Positions 19,369 through 28,578 of a stretch of DNA of 64,000 nucleotides are shown here, one piece after another. The DNA comes from Williamsia herbipolensis (GTDB lineage: Bacteria; Actinomycetota; Actinomycetes; Mycobacteriales; Mycobacteriaceae): contig NZ_JXYP01000011.1 in assembly GCF_000964005.1 (NCBI RefSeq), forward strand, positions 62,001-126,000, read 5' to 3'. The position numbers were made by a program, and so were the translations under genes. The notes under the pieces are model-generated. The model was not told where the DNA came from, made no database searches, and was given only the letters and a program-made list of their open reading frames with translations. Positions within the stretch are counted from its first letter, which is position 1. Each line of letters opens with the position of its first letter.

Positions 19369-20180
19369 CCGCGGGACACGCTGCGGCGCAGAGCACACCG
19401 ACCCGCGCCTCGGTGGGCGTCGGACGTCAGGCGGTGGTGCACGCGTCGGCGCTGTTGCGCACGTGGTCGCGTGACCCGGGCATCGTGGTGCAGGCGGTGG
19501 TGTTCCCCGTCTTCCTGTTGCTGATGTTCCACCTCGTGCTCGGCAAGACCATCACCTCGATGGGCAGCGGCGACAGCATCGTCGGCACCACCGGGCTCGT
19601 CGCGCTCGTCGGCGCGCTCTACGGGACCGTCGCGGCCGCACTCACCGTGATCGCCGACCGCGATTCTGGAGTCCTCGCGCGCCTGTGGACCCTGCCCGTG
19701 CACCGCTCGGGCTTTCTCGCCGGACGCCTGCTCGCCGAGGCCGTGCGCACCGCGATCGGGACGGTGGTCCTGTTCGCCGTCGCGATGACGATGGGGTTCG
19801 GTTTCGATCAGGGGATCGCCGCCGCAGTCGGTGCCCTCGCCGTCCCGGTGGTGTTCGGTGTGGGCGTGGCCATCCCGGTGATCGCGCTGGCGACCGTCGC
19901 CGCAGGACGCGAGGTGGTGCAGCTGCTCGGAGGCGCGTTCCTTTTCCTGCTGTTCTTCACCACCGGGTTCGCCCCGCTCACCGAATACCCGGGGTGGATC
20001 CGTCCCGTGGTCGCCCACCAACCGATGAGTCCGGCGATCGACGCCATCGCGGGTCTCACCGACGGCGGACCCATCGCGGTCCCGCTGGCGACGACCCTCG
20101 CCTGGGCGCTCGGGTTCGCGATCGTGTTCGGACCGCTGGCGATGCGTGGCTACCGACGCGCTGCCGCAGGGCCGCGATGA
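19365..20180 (+). CDS. ABC-2 exporter permease, DrrC type
   Basis: This 271-residue paralogue of the preceding permease has RDPGIVVQAVVFPVFLLLMF near the N-terminus and EYPGWIRPVVAHQPMSPAIDA near the end. It should be the second half of the exporter channel. Between its stop and the ACP start lies a 24-codon frame (20177-20251) that overlaps both genes by 4 nt; it looks like a spacer or coupling frame, not a recognisable protein. Confidence 0.83.
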   Translation: MTAGHAAAQSTPTRASVGVGRQAVVHASALLRTWSRDPGIVVQAVVFPVFLLLMFHLVLGKTITSMGSGDSIVGTTGLVALVGALYGTVAAALTVIADRDSGVLARLWTLPVHRSGFLAGRLLAEAVRTAIGTVVLFAVAMTMGFGFDQGIAAAVGALAVPVVFGVGVAIPVIALATVAAGREVVQLLGGAFLFLLFFTTGFAPLTEYPGWIRPVVAHQPMSPAIDAIAGLTDGGPIAVPLATTLAWALGFAIVFGPLAMRGYRRAAAGPR

Positions 20181-20247
20181 CCCGAAACCCTCCGTCACGC
20201 ACTGCCACAACGACCGAATCGTCCCCGCCACCCGAGGAGCATCACCC

Positions 20248-20511
20248 ATGACCGACCGCACCACCGACCGCGTGCACAGCGAACTCCGCGACATCCTCGC
20301 GAACGACCTCGACCTGTCCCCGGAACACGTCACAGGCTCCGCGCGTCTCGTCGACGACCTCGGGCTCGACTCCGTCGCCGTCGCGATCGGGGTCGTGGCC
20401 ATCGAAGAACGGCTCGGTGTCGCGCTCACCGAACGCGAGATCTTCGAGAGTGCCTCGGTGGCCGATCTGGAGCAGGTCATCCGATCGCGCCTGACCGTGG
20501 CCGGCCGATGA
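20248..20511 (+). CDS. Acyl carrier protein (MbtL-like)
   Basis: The 87-residue protein has the carrier motif GLDSVAV with the phosphopantetheine serine at residue 42 and the usual four-helix pattern. In the mycobactin pathway MbtL holds the fatty acyl chain activated by MbtM and desaturated by MbtN; homologues of those two enzymes lie at 34.5-37.4 kb. The stop overlaps the downstream acyltransferase start (ATGA), so the ACP is a likely partner of that enzyme. No phosphopantetheinyl transferase is in the window. Confidence 0.85.
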   Translation: MTDRTTDRVHSELRDILANDLDLSPEHVTGSARLVDDLGLDSVAVAIGVVAIEERLGVALTEREIFESASVADLEQVIRSRLTVAGR

Positions 20512-21815
20512 CCGAGACCCGTGACACGACCGAGGCCGTCGACACCGCTGACGTCACGGAGGCCCTCGCCGGCCCCACCGAGTACGGACCGCCCGACTTC
20601 ACCTACCTCCACATGGACACCGCATCGCGGCCGATGCACTGGTCGATGGTTCTCGAGATCGCCGGTGGTGACACGCTGTTGGGCATCGGCGAGATCCGCG
20701 ACCGTGTGCGGTCGCGTGTCGGGCGCTACGACGTCTTCGGTGTCGGGGTGAGTGGTGGGCGGTGGCGTCGCCCCGAGATCGTCAGGACACCCGCCGACGC
20801 GATCGACATCGACCGCCACGTCGAGGCCGTCGAGGTCGCCGACCCGATGGCGCGTGACCGGGCGATCGCCGAGCTGTGTGCGACCCACCTCCGACGTCCG
20901 GATCCGTTCTGGCACATCACGCTGATGACGATCGTCGACTCGGGCGAACAGCTGATGGTGCTGCGCGTGCACCACAGCCTGTCCGACGGTCTGGCGGGCG
21001 CCGCGTTCGCGGCGCTGCTCGCCGACGGGACCCCCGAACAGCTCGCCGAGTTCGACCGTTTCGCGACCAGCCCCCGTTTCCGTGTGGGCGACATCGATCC
21101 CCAGGTGCTGGCCGACGCCCGCGCCGCACACGACGAACAGTGGAAGGCGGGTCGGTCCGGTCGCGGCTGGCCCGCTCTCACGAAGTCGGGTCGCCGCGAG
21201 ATCGCGACGGTGTCGGTGTCGACCCGGGACCTCCGTCGTGTGGCGAAACGTCATGGGGCGACAGTGCACGAGTTCGTCCTGGGTGCGGTCGGCGCGACCC
21301 TCAGCGCGCATCCGCCGTCGGAGAACGGCCCCGAGACGATCCGGGTGACCCTGCCCGCCACACTCGACCCCACGTTCCGACACACCGGCAACGCGGTGTC
21401 GGTGACCCTGCTCAACCTCGCGGGTAGCGACACCGATCTCGATCGTCAGATCGATCGGAGTCGAGAGCAGTTGTCGCTGATCGAATCCCGCCGTGCGGCG
21501 CTCGCGCTCGCCGCGACCGGGCATCCGTCGCCGCCCTGGCCGGTGATGCGGGCGATCGTCGGCGCCTCGATGTCGCGGATGGCGCCCGACATCCACATCG
21601 GCGTGAATCCCGGCTTCTCCCGGGTGCGGTCGGTCCTGGGTCGGCGGATCGTCGCGCTCACACCGCTGTCGCCGCTGGGCGGGTACTCGTTCTCGGTGAC
21701 GTCGCTGATCCTCGGCGACCGCACCACCTTCGGCATCGTCACCGATCCGCAGGCTCTCCCCGGTTACGCAGCCCGCTTCGCCGCCGCGTTCGACGAGGTC
21801 CTCACCACCCCCTGA
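20508..21815 (+). CDS. WS/DGAT-like acyltransferase (condensation-domain fold)
   Basis: The 435-residue protein has the catalytic HHSLSDG motif at residues 155-161 (HHxxxDG) and the C-terminal NPGFSRVRSVLGRRI...LSPLGGYSFSVTSL pattern of wax-ester-synthase/diacylglycerol acyltransferases. Those enzymes move an acyl group onto a hydroxyl. Here it is coupled to an ACP within a siderophore operon, so it may transfer the ACP-bound fatty acyl group to the siderophore or an intermediate. That role is inference; storage-lipid synthesis is the alternative but fits the context less well. Confidence 0.75.
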   Translation: MTETRDTTEAVDTADVTEALAGPTEYGPPDFTYLHMDTASRPMHWSMVLEIAGGDTLLGIGEIRDRVRSRVGRYDVFGVGVSGGRWRRPEIVRTPADAIDIDRHVEAVEVADPMARDRAIAELCATHLRRPDPFWHITLMTIVDSGEQLMVLRVHHSLSDGLAGAAFAALLADGTPEQLAEFDRFATSPRFRVGDIDPQVLADARAAHDEQWKAGRSGRGWPALTKSGRREIATVSVSTRDLRRVAKRHGATVHEFVLGAVGATLSAHPPSENGPETIRVTLPATLDPTFRHTGNAVSVTLLNLAGSDTDLDRQIDRSREQLSLIESRRAALALAATGHPSPPWPVMRAIVGASMSRMAPDIHIGVNPGFSRVRSVLGRRIVALTPLSPLGGYSFSVTSLILGDRTTFGIVTDPQALPGYAARFAAAFDEVLTTP

Positions 21816-21820
21816 CCCGC

Positions 21821-21981
21821 CAGTTGGGCACGTAACGCCCGCAGTTGGGCACCTGAAGACGCCAGTTGGGCACGTAACGCAGCCAGTTGGGCACCGACGC
21901 GCTCGCGCTGCCCAACTACGGTCATCAGGTGCCCAACTGCGGGCTTTAGGTGCCCAACTGCGGGCTTTAGGTGCCCACCTG
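21821..21981. repeat. Periodic inverted array: eight 21-bp units, four in each orientation
   Basis: CAGTTGGGCAC begins at 21821, 21842, 21863 and 21884, exactly 21 bp apart. Its reverse complement GTGCCCAACTG (with a few changes) occurs at 21908, 21929, 21950 and 21971, again 21 bp apart; the last units share GTGCCCAACTGCGGGCTTTAG. The array could fold into a long imperfect hairpin with arms of about 75 nt. It fills the gap between two long converging operons and runs into the last codons of the N-hydroxylase gene. It may act as a bidirectional terminator or transcription barrier, or be a mobile intergenic repeat. Confidence 0.85.
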
Positions 21982-23316
21982 CGGGGCGGCGTCGACGACC
22001 TCGTCGTCGTCGGGGCCGAAGGTGGTGAACGCGGTGTGGCCGGGGAGGCGGTAGACCTCCCGACCGGTGACCGCGTTGAGGATCCGGGCGTTGCGGACCG
22101 CCCCGATGTCGAGGTTCGGCGACGACACCCCGTGACTGTGCTCCTCGGCGTTCGCGACGAACAGGCGACGCTCGAGGCGCTCGCGCATCACCACCGAGTG
22201 GTCGTTGTCGATGACCGGGCGGCCCCGCGAATCCCGCTCCATCAGCCCGTCGAGGGGATCGAGGAACGCCGTGCTGCGCGGTCGATAGCCGGTGGCCGCG
22301 ACGACGAGATCGGCGGTGTGGGCGATGGTCGCGCCGGTGTCGTCGTGGCGGGCATGGATGCGGAGACGCTCGTCGGGCTGCGCCTCGAGACCGGTGACCG
22401 ACACCCCCACGCGCAACTGCACCGCGGGTAGCTTGCCGGCGAGCTGGCGGCGGTAGAGCAGATCGTGGAGACGTTCGAGGGTGTCGGCCGAGATGCCCTT
22501 GTGGAACTGCCAGTGTCCCGCGCGTACGGTGTCGCGTGTCTGTTCGGGCAACGAGTGGAAGTAGTCCATGTACGCCGGCGTCGTCATCTCCAGCGACAGC
22601 TTCGTGAAGTCGAGCGGGGCGAACCACCCGGTGCGGGTCCACCACCGGACGGCGGGTCCGCCGCCGAGGTTCGCCTCGAGCAGGTCGACCACGATCTCGG
22701 CGCCCGACTGGCCCGACCCGATGACGGTCACCGCCTCGGCGGCGTGGGCGCGGGCCCGGTGATTCAGGTACTCGCCGCTGTGGATCAGCGACGGGGATCG
22801 CGCCTCGCCCGTCGAGAGCGATGGGGGCAGATGCGGTTCGGTACCGACACCGCACACCACGTGGGCCGCGTGGATGGTCGTTCGTTGTCCCCCGGAGGTC
22901 ACGATCACACGGAACGAGTCGGTCTCGGGGTCGAAGTGCACCTCGGAGACCGAGGTGTCCCAGCGCAGTGATCCCAGTCGCTCGACGACCCACAGCAGAT
23001 ACGCCTCGTACTCGATGCGTGTGGGGAAGAAGTTCTCGCGCACGAGGAACGGGTAGAGGCGGTCGACGTCGGCGAGGTAGGCCAGGAACGACAGCGGGTG
23101 CGTCGGCTCGACCAGAGAGACGAGGTCGGACAGGAAACTGACCTGCAGCGTCGCGTCGTCGAACATCAGCCCGGGATGCCACCGGAACTCCGGGCGTGCG
23201 TCGACGACGAGCAGGTCGAGGTCGTCGACAGTGGACGCCAGGGCGGCGAGCCCCAGGTTGAACGGACCGCATCCGATCGCGAGAACGTCGACGCTGCGGG
23301 GGAACTCAGTGCTCAT
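21967..23316 (-). CDS. L-lysine/diamine N6-hydroxylase (IucD/DesB/SidA family)
   Basis: This FAD- and NADPH-dependent monooxygenase hydroxylates a side-chain amine, the first step to a hydroxamate. The 449-residue protein has the N-terminal FAD motif GCGPFNLGLAAL, the ATGYRPRS motif (family D/ATGY) and VIGSGQSGAEI for NADPH binding. ATG 23316 overlaps by 11 nt the end of the upstream decarboxylase gene. Lying directly behind a decarboxylase, it most likely hydroxylates a diamine such as cadaverine (as DesB does), although free lysine cannot be excluded. Its last codons lie inside the 21-bp repeat array. Confidence 0.87.
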   Translation of the reverse strand: MSTEFPRSVDVLAIGCGPFNLGLAALASTVDDLDLLVVDARPEFRWHPGLMFDDATLQVSFLSDLVSLVEPTHPLSFLAYLADVDRLYPFLVRENFFPTRIEYEAYLLWVVERLGSLRWDTSVSEVHFDPETDSFRVIVTSGGQRTTIHAAHVVCGVGTEPHLPPSLSTGEARSPSLIHSGEYLNHRARAHAAEAVTVIGSGQSGAEIVVDLLEANLGGGPAVRWWTRTGWFAPLDFTKLSLEMTTPAYMDYFHSLPEQTRDTVRAGHWQFHKGISADTLERLHDLLYRRQLAGKLPAVQLRVGVSVTGLEAQPDERLRIHARHDDTGATIAHTADLVVAATGYRPRSTAFLDPLDGLMERDSRGRPVIDNDHSVVMRERLERRLFVANAEEHSHGVSSPNLDIGAVRNARILNAVTGREVYRLPGHTAFTTFGPDDDEVVDAAPQVGT

Positions 23317-26269
23317 GGGATGCCTCCAGCGCATCTGCATCAGTGGACAGGGCACGGGTGTTCTCGGCTTCGACCTCCAGCGCCACGCGGATGATGTCGT
23401 CGAAGAGCGCGTCGATGTCGGCCTCGTGGGCCTCGGGATTGAGCAGGGTCAGCTTGAGGCAGACCTGTGGCCGGTCGGCGCCGGCGGTCACCACACGGGT
23501 GCGGCCGATGAGCGCCGCCCCGGACCGGATGAGTCGGCGGCGGAGCTCGGCGTTCACGGCGTCGAGATCGGCGCAGCGGTAACGGAACACGACCGTCGTG
23601 AGGGTCACCGGGGCGATCAGCTCGAGGTGGGGTTCGGTCGCGATCCGTTGCTCGGCGTGCCGTGCGAGCTCGTGGCATCGGTCCAGCATCGATCCCAGCC
23701 CGAGCCTGCCGTAGGCGAGGAACGTCGCGGCCACCTTCAGAACATCCGGCCGCCGGGTGGTCTGCAGGGTCTGTCCCAGCAGGCCGCCGTAGCCGGCCTC
23801 GATGTCGTCGGTGGGGTTGAGATACGACACCGACCGGTCGACCGCGGCGAAACGCCCGGAGTCGGCGAGCAGCAACACGCTCGCCGCGGCGGGCTGCCAC
23901 CCGATCTTGTGGAGATCCAGCGTGATCGAGTCGGCGCGGTCGATGCCCTCGACCAGCCCGGCGAGCCGATCGGAGAACAGCGACCCGAAACCGTATGCGG
24001 CGTCGACGTGCAACCACACGCCGTGTCGACGGGCGATGGCGGCGATCTCCGGTAGCGGGTCGACGGTGCCGAAATCGGTGGTCCCCGCCGTGGCGACCAC
24101 GGCGACCGGGGTCCGGTCACCGGCGGCGGCGAGAGCGGCCTCCAGCGCTGCGGGCAGCATGCGGTGGTCGTCGTCGACGTCGATGCCGACCACCGCGGAC
24201 TCACCGAGCCCCAGTGCGGCGCAGGCGCGATGGATGGAGAAGTGCGCGATCCGCGAGCAGAACACGACCGGACGGGGCAGCGCGCCGGTGCCGTCGGTGC
24301 GGGTGTCGAGACCGAGTGCCGAGGCCGCGTGATCGCGGGCGATCAACAACGCCAGCAGGTTCGAGTACGAACCCCCCGGACCGAACACGCCGCCCGCGCC
24401 CGCCCCGAGTCCGGCGAGGTCGGCCAGCGCCGCGATCATCCACTGCTCGATCGCCAGGGTCGCCGGACCCGAATCGTAGGTGTCGAGCGAGGCGTTGGTG
24501 GCACCGGCGAGGGCGTCGGCGACGACCGCGACCGTGAGCGGTGGTGGCTGCAGATGCGCCGCGGTGCGGGTGTGGGTGAGGTCGAGTCCGTGGCGCGCGA
24601 CGAGGTCACCGAGGCGGGCCAGCGCCTGCGATTCTCCGACACCGGCCGACGGGATCACCCGCGGACCGAGGGCGGAGTCGACCTCGTCGAGGACGTCGCC
24701 CGGCAGTCCGTGAGGCAACGGGGCGCCGTGGTGGGCGGTGTCGGAGACCGATTCGGCCATGCGGATGAGATCGGCTCCGACCTGCGCCCACCCCCGACCG
24801 GGGGAGGCGAAACGCGATCGCCGCGTCGGCAACTCGGGGAACGCACACGCCGCGCGCACCGCGTCGACGAGGTCGGCGAGAGTCGAGTCGAGGTTGTCGG
24901 GCAGTTCGGCGAGGAGACCCATCGCGACGGCCGGCGCGCGCTGCGTCACCTCGGCCTCAGGGATGTCGGTGCGATGGTCGATCTCGAGATGTATTCCATC
25001 GTCGGTGATCTCGAAGGCGTAACTCAGCGGGTATCCGCCGACGCCGGTCGACACCGACCGGTAGTCGACGCCGCTCCCCGTCTCCGTGACACCACGTACC
25101 GGCGCGCTGCGGACCGAGGCCATCACGTCGGCGACAGGGAATCGCCCGCCGCGGGCGCGGAGCGCGGTGAGCAGGGTGCCGTAGTCGATCGATGCGAACT
25201 CCATGGACGAGTAGATCGCCGACATCATGCGGCGCAACGACTCGCGCACCGACGCCGTCGGGTCGACGGTGCATCGGATCGGCACGACGGTGCCGCAGTA
25301 GCCGACCTCGCGGGGATCCTCGTCGGAGCGTCGGTTCTCGCTGGGGACCAGCATCACGAGATCGTCAGCGCCGGTGAGCGAGTGCGCGGCCAGGGCGCAC
25401 ACCCCGATCATGAGCGCGTTCGATGTCGCGCCCACCTCGCGGGCGACCTCGCCGAGTGCGGCGACCACCGCGGGGTCCAGTGCGCGCCGGTCGCGCGTCA
25501 CCGCACCCTCGTCGAGCGGCGTGATCCAGCTCTGTTCGGCCGACTCCGTGGGCAGGGCCCCGGTCAGCGGATGGCGGATGTCGTCGGCCGCCCAGGTCGA
25601 CAGGGCATGGCGCAGTGCGTCGTCGACCTGCGGTGCCGCCCGGTCCGCGGCGACACCGGCGACCGGGGTGACGGCGGATGTGCCGGTGACGAGGGGCCCC
25701 AACAGCGCCGGCCACGAGGTTCCGTCGACGGCGATGTGGTGGACGACGAGGATCACCGTGCACGTTCCGTCGGGCGCCACGGTGAGGCGCGCGCGGGCCG
25801 GCACCTCTTCGGCCAGTCGGAACGGCCGGCGGGTGAGTGAGGTCTCGTCCACATCGCCGGGGGCCGCGGCGCCCTCGGCGTGCGCGGGCCACTCCCAGAC
25901 GGTGTCGGGCACCGACCATCCGCCCTCGACATCGGCGGATTCCCGTCGCACGACACCCTCGTCGTCGACGATGACCGACGACAGGACCGGGCTGCGCAGC
26001 GTCTCCTGCAGGGCGGTGACCACCTCGTCGGTGCTGCGGCCATCGGTGAATGTCAGCACCAGACCGATGTTGTGCGAGACGGAGTCGGGGTCGAGCTGGT
26101 GGATCCGCCACATCCGCCGCTCGGCGACACCGAGCTCGCCGTGCAGCCGTGGCGACGGATCGTGTGCGGCGTCAGGGGTCGGGGGTGTACCCGTGGCCGA
26201 TCCTCCGGCGTCGACACCGGCGAGGCGTCGTCGCATCAGCTCGAGTCGTGATTCGTCCAATACGCTCAC
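23306..26269 (-). CDS. Fusion of NRPS condensation domain and PLP-dependent decarboxylase
   Basis: The 987-residue protein combines two enzymes rarely seen together. Residues about 45-470 form an NRPS condensation domain with an intact HHIAVDG motif at 177-183. Residues about 520-987 are a group II PLP decarboxylase (DesA / diaminobutyrate decarboxylase type): HVDAAYGFG supplies the cofactor aspartate and Lys788 in LDLHKIGW should bind PLP. One reading is that the decarboxylase makes a diamine from lysine (or ornithine, diaminobutyrate or histidine) and the condensation domain uses the amine to release the aryl-heterocycle from the NRPS, as separate proteins do for anguibactin. GTG 26269 overlaps the acylase stop. 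Confidence 0.85.
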   Translation of the reverse strand: MSVLDESRLELMRRRLAGVDAGGSATGTPPTPDAAHDPSPRLHGELGVAERRMWRIHQLDPDSVSHNIGLVLTFTDGRSTDEVVTALQETLRSPVLSSVIVDDEGVVRRESADVEGGWSVPDTVWEWPAHAEGAAAPGDVDETSLTRRPFRLAEEVPARARLTVAPDGTCTVILVVHHIAVDGTSWPALLGPLVTGTSAVTPVAGVAADRAAPQVDDALRHALSTWAADDIRHPLTGALPTESAEQSWITPLDEGAVTRDRRALDPAVVAALGEVAREVGATSNALMIGVCALAAHSLTGADDLVMLVPSENRRSDEDPREVGYCGTVVPIRCTVDPTASVRESLRRMMSAIYSSMEFASIDYGTLLTALRARGGRFPVADVMASVRSAPVRGVTETGSGVDYRSVSTGVGGYPLSYAFEITDDGIHLEIDHRTDIPEAEVTQRAPAVAMGLLAELPDNLDSTLADLVDAVRAACAFPELPTRRSRFASPGRGWAQVGADLIRMAESVSDTAHHGAPLPHGLPGDVLDEVDSALGPRVIPSAGVGESQALARLGDLVARHGLDLTHTRTAAHLQPPPLTVAVVADALAGATNASLDTYDSGPATLAIEQWMIAALADLAGLGAGAGGVFGPGGSYSNLLALLIARDHAASALGLDTRTDGTGALPRPVVFCSRIAHFSIHRACAALGLGESAVVGIDVDDDHRMLPAALEAALAAAGDRTPVAVVATAGTTDFGTVDPLPEIAAIARRHGVWLHVDAAYGFGSLFSDRLAGLVEGIDRADSITLDLHKIGWQPAAASVLLLADSGRFAAVDRSVSYLNPTDDIEAGYGGLLGQTLQTTRRPDVLKVAATFLAYGRLGLGSMLDRCHELARHAEQRIATEPHLELIAPVTLTTVVFRYRCADLDAVNAELRRRLIRSGAALIGRTRVVTAGADRPQVCLKLTLLNPEAHEADIDALFDDIIRVALEVEAENTRALSTDADALEASHEH

Positions 26270-28578
26270 GCGTCCTCCATCATCAGGTGGTCGGTCGTTG
26301 CGGTCGTGTCGTCGCCCAGCGCGGTGATGGTCGACAGCCGGTCCCAGGAATCGACGACGGGATACAGATCGCCGCGCGCCCATCGGTGCGACTGGTTCTC
26401 GTACGTCGGATGGCGCGGGTCGCCGGAGGCGCCGAGGGGGACCACCCATCGACTCGCGGAACGGTCGGCGAGATCCCACACGAACCGCGCGGCCGAACCG
26501 ACGCTGCAGGCGTGGCTGAAACCGATGGCGCTGCCGTTGGCGAACACCGTCTCGGCGTCGCCGCCGAGTGCATGCGGGTGGGGGCGCAGCCGCGCGGACA
26601 GCGCGGGGTGGGCCGTCGTCGCTCCGACGAGGTCGAATCCGTGGATCGGGGTGAGCACGTGCACGTCACCCCACGTGGGGATGTCGTCGAGGTGTTCGAG
26701 CCCGGAGGCGACGGCGTCGACGGCCTCGCGCAGGATGGCGCCGACGTCGGCCCCGAGTCCACCCGCGTGCGCGATCACCGATTCCAGCGCCGCCGACACG
26801 CGGGGCAAGGAGACGAACCACGGGTCGAACACCGCGGGGAACACGTGCCTCGTCGCCAACGGCTGCAGGGCGGGTGACCGGATCAGTCCGCGGACGAGAT
26901 GGGCACGGATCTCGGCGAACACGTAGGCCTGCGTGCTGTCGACCGCCATCGATCGGTCCCACCCGTCGAGGCGGGCGACCAGCCGTCGTGCGCGCTCGTC
27001 GAGTCCGTCGATCTCGTCGACGAGTCGCAGCACGATGTCCCGCGCGTCGAGCACGTCGTCGCGATGGATGCGTTCGGCATCGGCGACGCTGTGGTGCGCC
27101 TTGGCCTCGAGAAGGGCTGCGATCCGGTCGGCGCGATCGGCGCGGACGCATTCGGTGGTGACCGGCTGGAGTGGCGCGGTGGTCATGCGCTGGTTGGCGA
27201 TGACGGAGAACGACGTGACGTCGGGTGACTCCGCTCCGTCGTGCACGGACGTCGTGCGCATCCCCGTCCACCGGTGGCGGTCGGTCCACCCTGGCACCGG
27301 CAGCCAGTAGTTCTCCGGGGTGCGTTCGGGCATCGCCCCCACGAGGTGCGCGACCAGGCGACCGCTCGTGTCGCCGATGACGACGCGGTTGACCGGCTCC
27401 ACCCAGTCACGCAGGGCGCGTTCGACACCCGCGATCGACGTCGCGAACAGCAGGTCGATGAACGGGTCGGCGGTCGTGGTGTCGTGGTGCAGGATCGGGG
27501 TGCGCAGGCTCAGTGCGATGGGTGCGTCGGGTCCGCCGACGATCACCGATCCGTGTGTGGTCTCGATGATCTCGACCGGTACCGGTTCGGCGTCGCGCAC
27601 CGTGATCGATTCGGTCCATGTGGTGACCGCGACGTCGCCGTGCGGGCCCCGCGCGGTCACCGATCCGTCGCGGCGCGAGAGGTGTTCGATGTAGACGTCC
27701 TGGTGGTCGCCCATCGCGTTGGTGATGCCCCACGCGACCGGACCCGCGTGGGCGAAGTGCGGCACCCCCGGGACCCCGGCGAACGCGAACCCGACAACGT
27801 CGAATTCCGGTGACGCGAGGTGGGTCTGGAGGTAGATCCCGGGGAGTTCGAGGAAGCGGTGCGGGTCGCCGGCGATCTGCGGTGTCCCGCTCGCCGAGCG
27901 TGCGGCGGCGATGCCCCACGCGTTGCTGCCGCTGATCGCGTCGCTGAGCGGCGTGGGTCCGGGAGGCTCGGTCCCGATGGCGCCGGCGGCGAACTCGGCG
28001 AGCACGGTCTCGACGAAGGCCGCGTCGGGCAGCGGCGGATCGAAGGGGTCATCCGGGTCGGGGGCGGCCGGACTCTCGAAGTCGAACAGGCGCAGCGCAT
28101 CCGTGCCGAGATGGGTGCAGGCGTGCACCCTCCACAGCTTGGTGAGGAAGCGGCCGAACAGGATGTTGTGGGTGATGAACACCGCGATCGGTGTCCACGG
28201 TCGCCAGGGCAGCGGCCGGTGGTCGAGCTCGGTGAGCTCGAGCGCCTCGGCGGTCGCCAGTGTGCTGTTGACCCCGTCGACATACGCGCCGAACAGTTCT
28301 CGTGTCCGGACCGACGAGCGGGCGAGGATCGTGCGTGCGGCACGGTCGATCCCGGCGCGCCGGGCGAACTCGTCCCAGCCGATGGCGTCGGCGCCGAAGA
28401 CCTCGGCGGTGCGACCCTCCGACCGGAGCCGGAGGAACTCGATCTGCCAGGCGCGGTCCATCCCGCAGGCCTGTCCCTGTCCGTAGAGGGCCCCGCGTGC
28501 GGAATCGGCACGGATGTGCGGGATCCCCCATGCGTCGCGGAGGATCTCGACACCCTGGGCGTCGCAGGGAGCGGTCAC
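26266..28578 (-). CDS. Penicillin-acylase-family N-terminal nucleophile hydrolase, no signal peptide
   Basis: The 770-residue protein belongs to the S45 Ntn-hydrolase family, which self-cleaves before a nucleophilic serine; here the site is SGSNAW with Ser218 after Gly217. The N-terminus has the usual RDAWGIPHI and [13 protein letters not shown] stretches. In pyoverdine synthesis the relative PvdQ removes a fatty acid from a siderophore precursor, and lipid-activating genes are present in this island, so a similar deacylation is plausible. Unlike PvdQ it has no visible export signal, so it probably works in the cytoplasm. GTG 28578 overlaps the NIS gene. Confidence 0.82.
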   Translation of the reverse strand: MTAPCDAQGVEILRDAWGIPHIRADSARGALYGQGQACGMDRAWQIEFLRLRSEGRTAEVFGADAIGWDEFARRAGIDRAARTILARSSVRTRELFGAYVDGVNSTLATAEALELTELDHRPLPWRPWTPIAVFITHNILFGRFLTKLWRVHACTHLGTDALRLFDFESPAAPDPDDPFDPPLPDAAFVETVLAEFAAGAIGTEPPGPTPLSDAISGSNAWGIAAARSASGTPQIAGDPHRFLELPGIYLQTHLASPEFDVVGFAFAGVPGVPHFAHAGPVAWGITNAMGDHQDVYIEHLSRRDGSVTARGPHGDVAVTTWTESITVRDAEPVPVEIIETTHGSVIVGGPDAPIALSLRTPILHHDTTTADPFIDLLFATSIAGVERALRDWVEPVNRVVIGDTSGRLVAHLVGAMPERTPENYWLPVPGWTDRHRWTGMRTTSVHDGAESPDVTSFSVIANQRMTTAPLQPVTTECVRADRADRIAALLEAKAHHSVADAERIHRDDVLDARDIVLRLVDEIDGLDERARRLVARLDGWDRSMAVDSTQAYVFAEIRAHLVRGLIRSPALQPLATRHVFPAVFDPWFVSLPRVSAALESVIAHAGGLGADVGAILREAVDAVASGLEHLDDIPTWGDVHVLTPIHGFDLVGATTAHPALSARLRPHPHALGGDAETVFANGSAIGFSHACSVGSAARFVWDLADRSASRWVVPLGASGDPRHPTYENQSHRWARGDLYPVVDSWDRLSTITALGDDTTATTDHLMMEDA

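Noticed and set aside
20177-20251. A 24-codon frame between the exporter permease and the ACP as a real gene
   Set aside because: It overlaps both neighbours by 4 nt, which might help coupling, but the peptide has no recognisable feature and there is no ribosome-binding site of its own.
21764-23272. A 502-residue minus-strand frame with heptad-like AQLRALRAQL repeats near 21.8-22.0 kb
   Set aside because: The heptad pattern comes from the 21-bp DNA repeat (seven codons per unit); the rest is a shadow of the N-hydroxylase gene in another frame.
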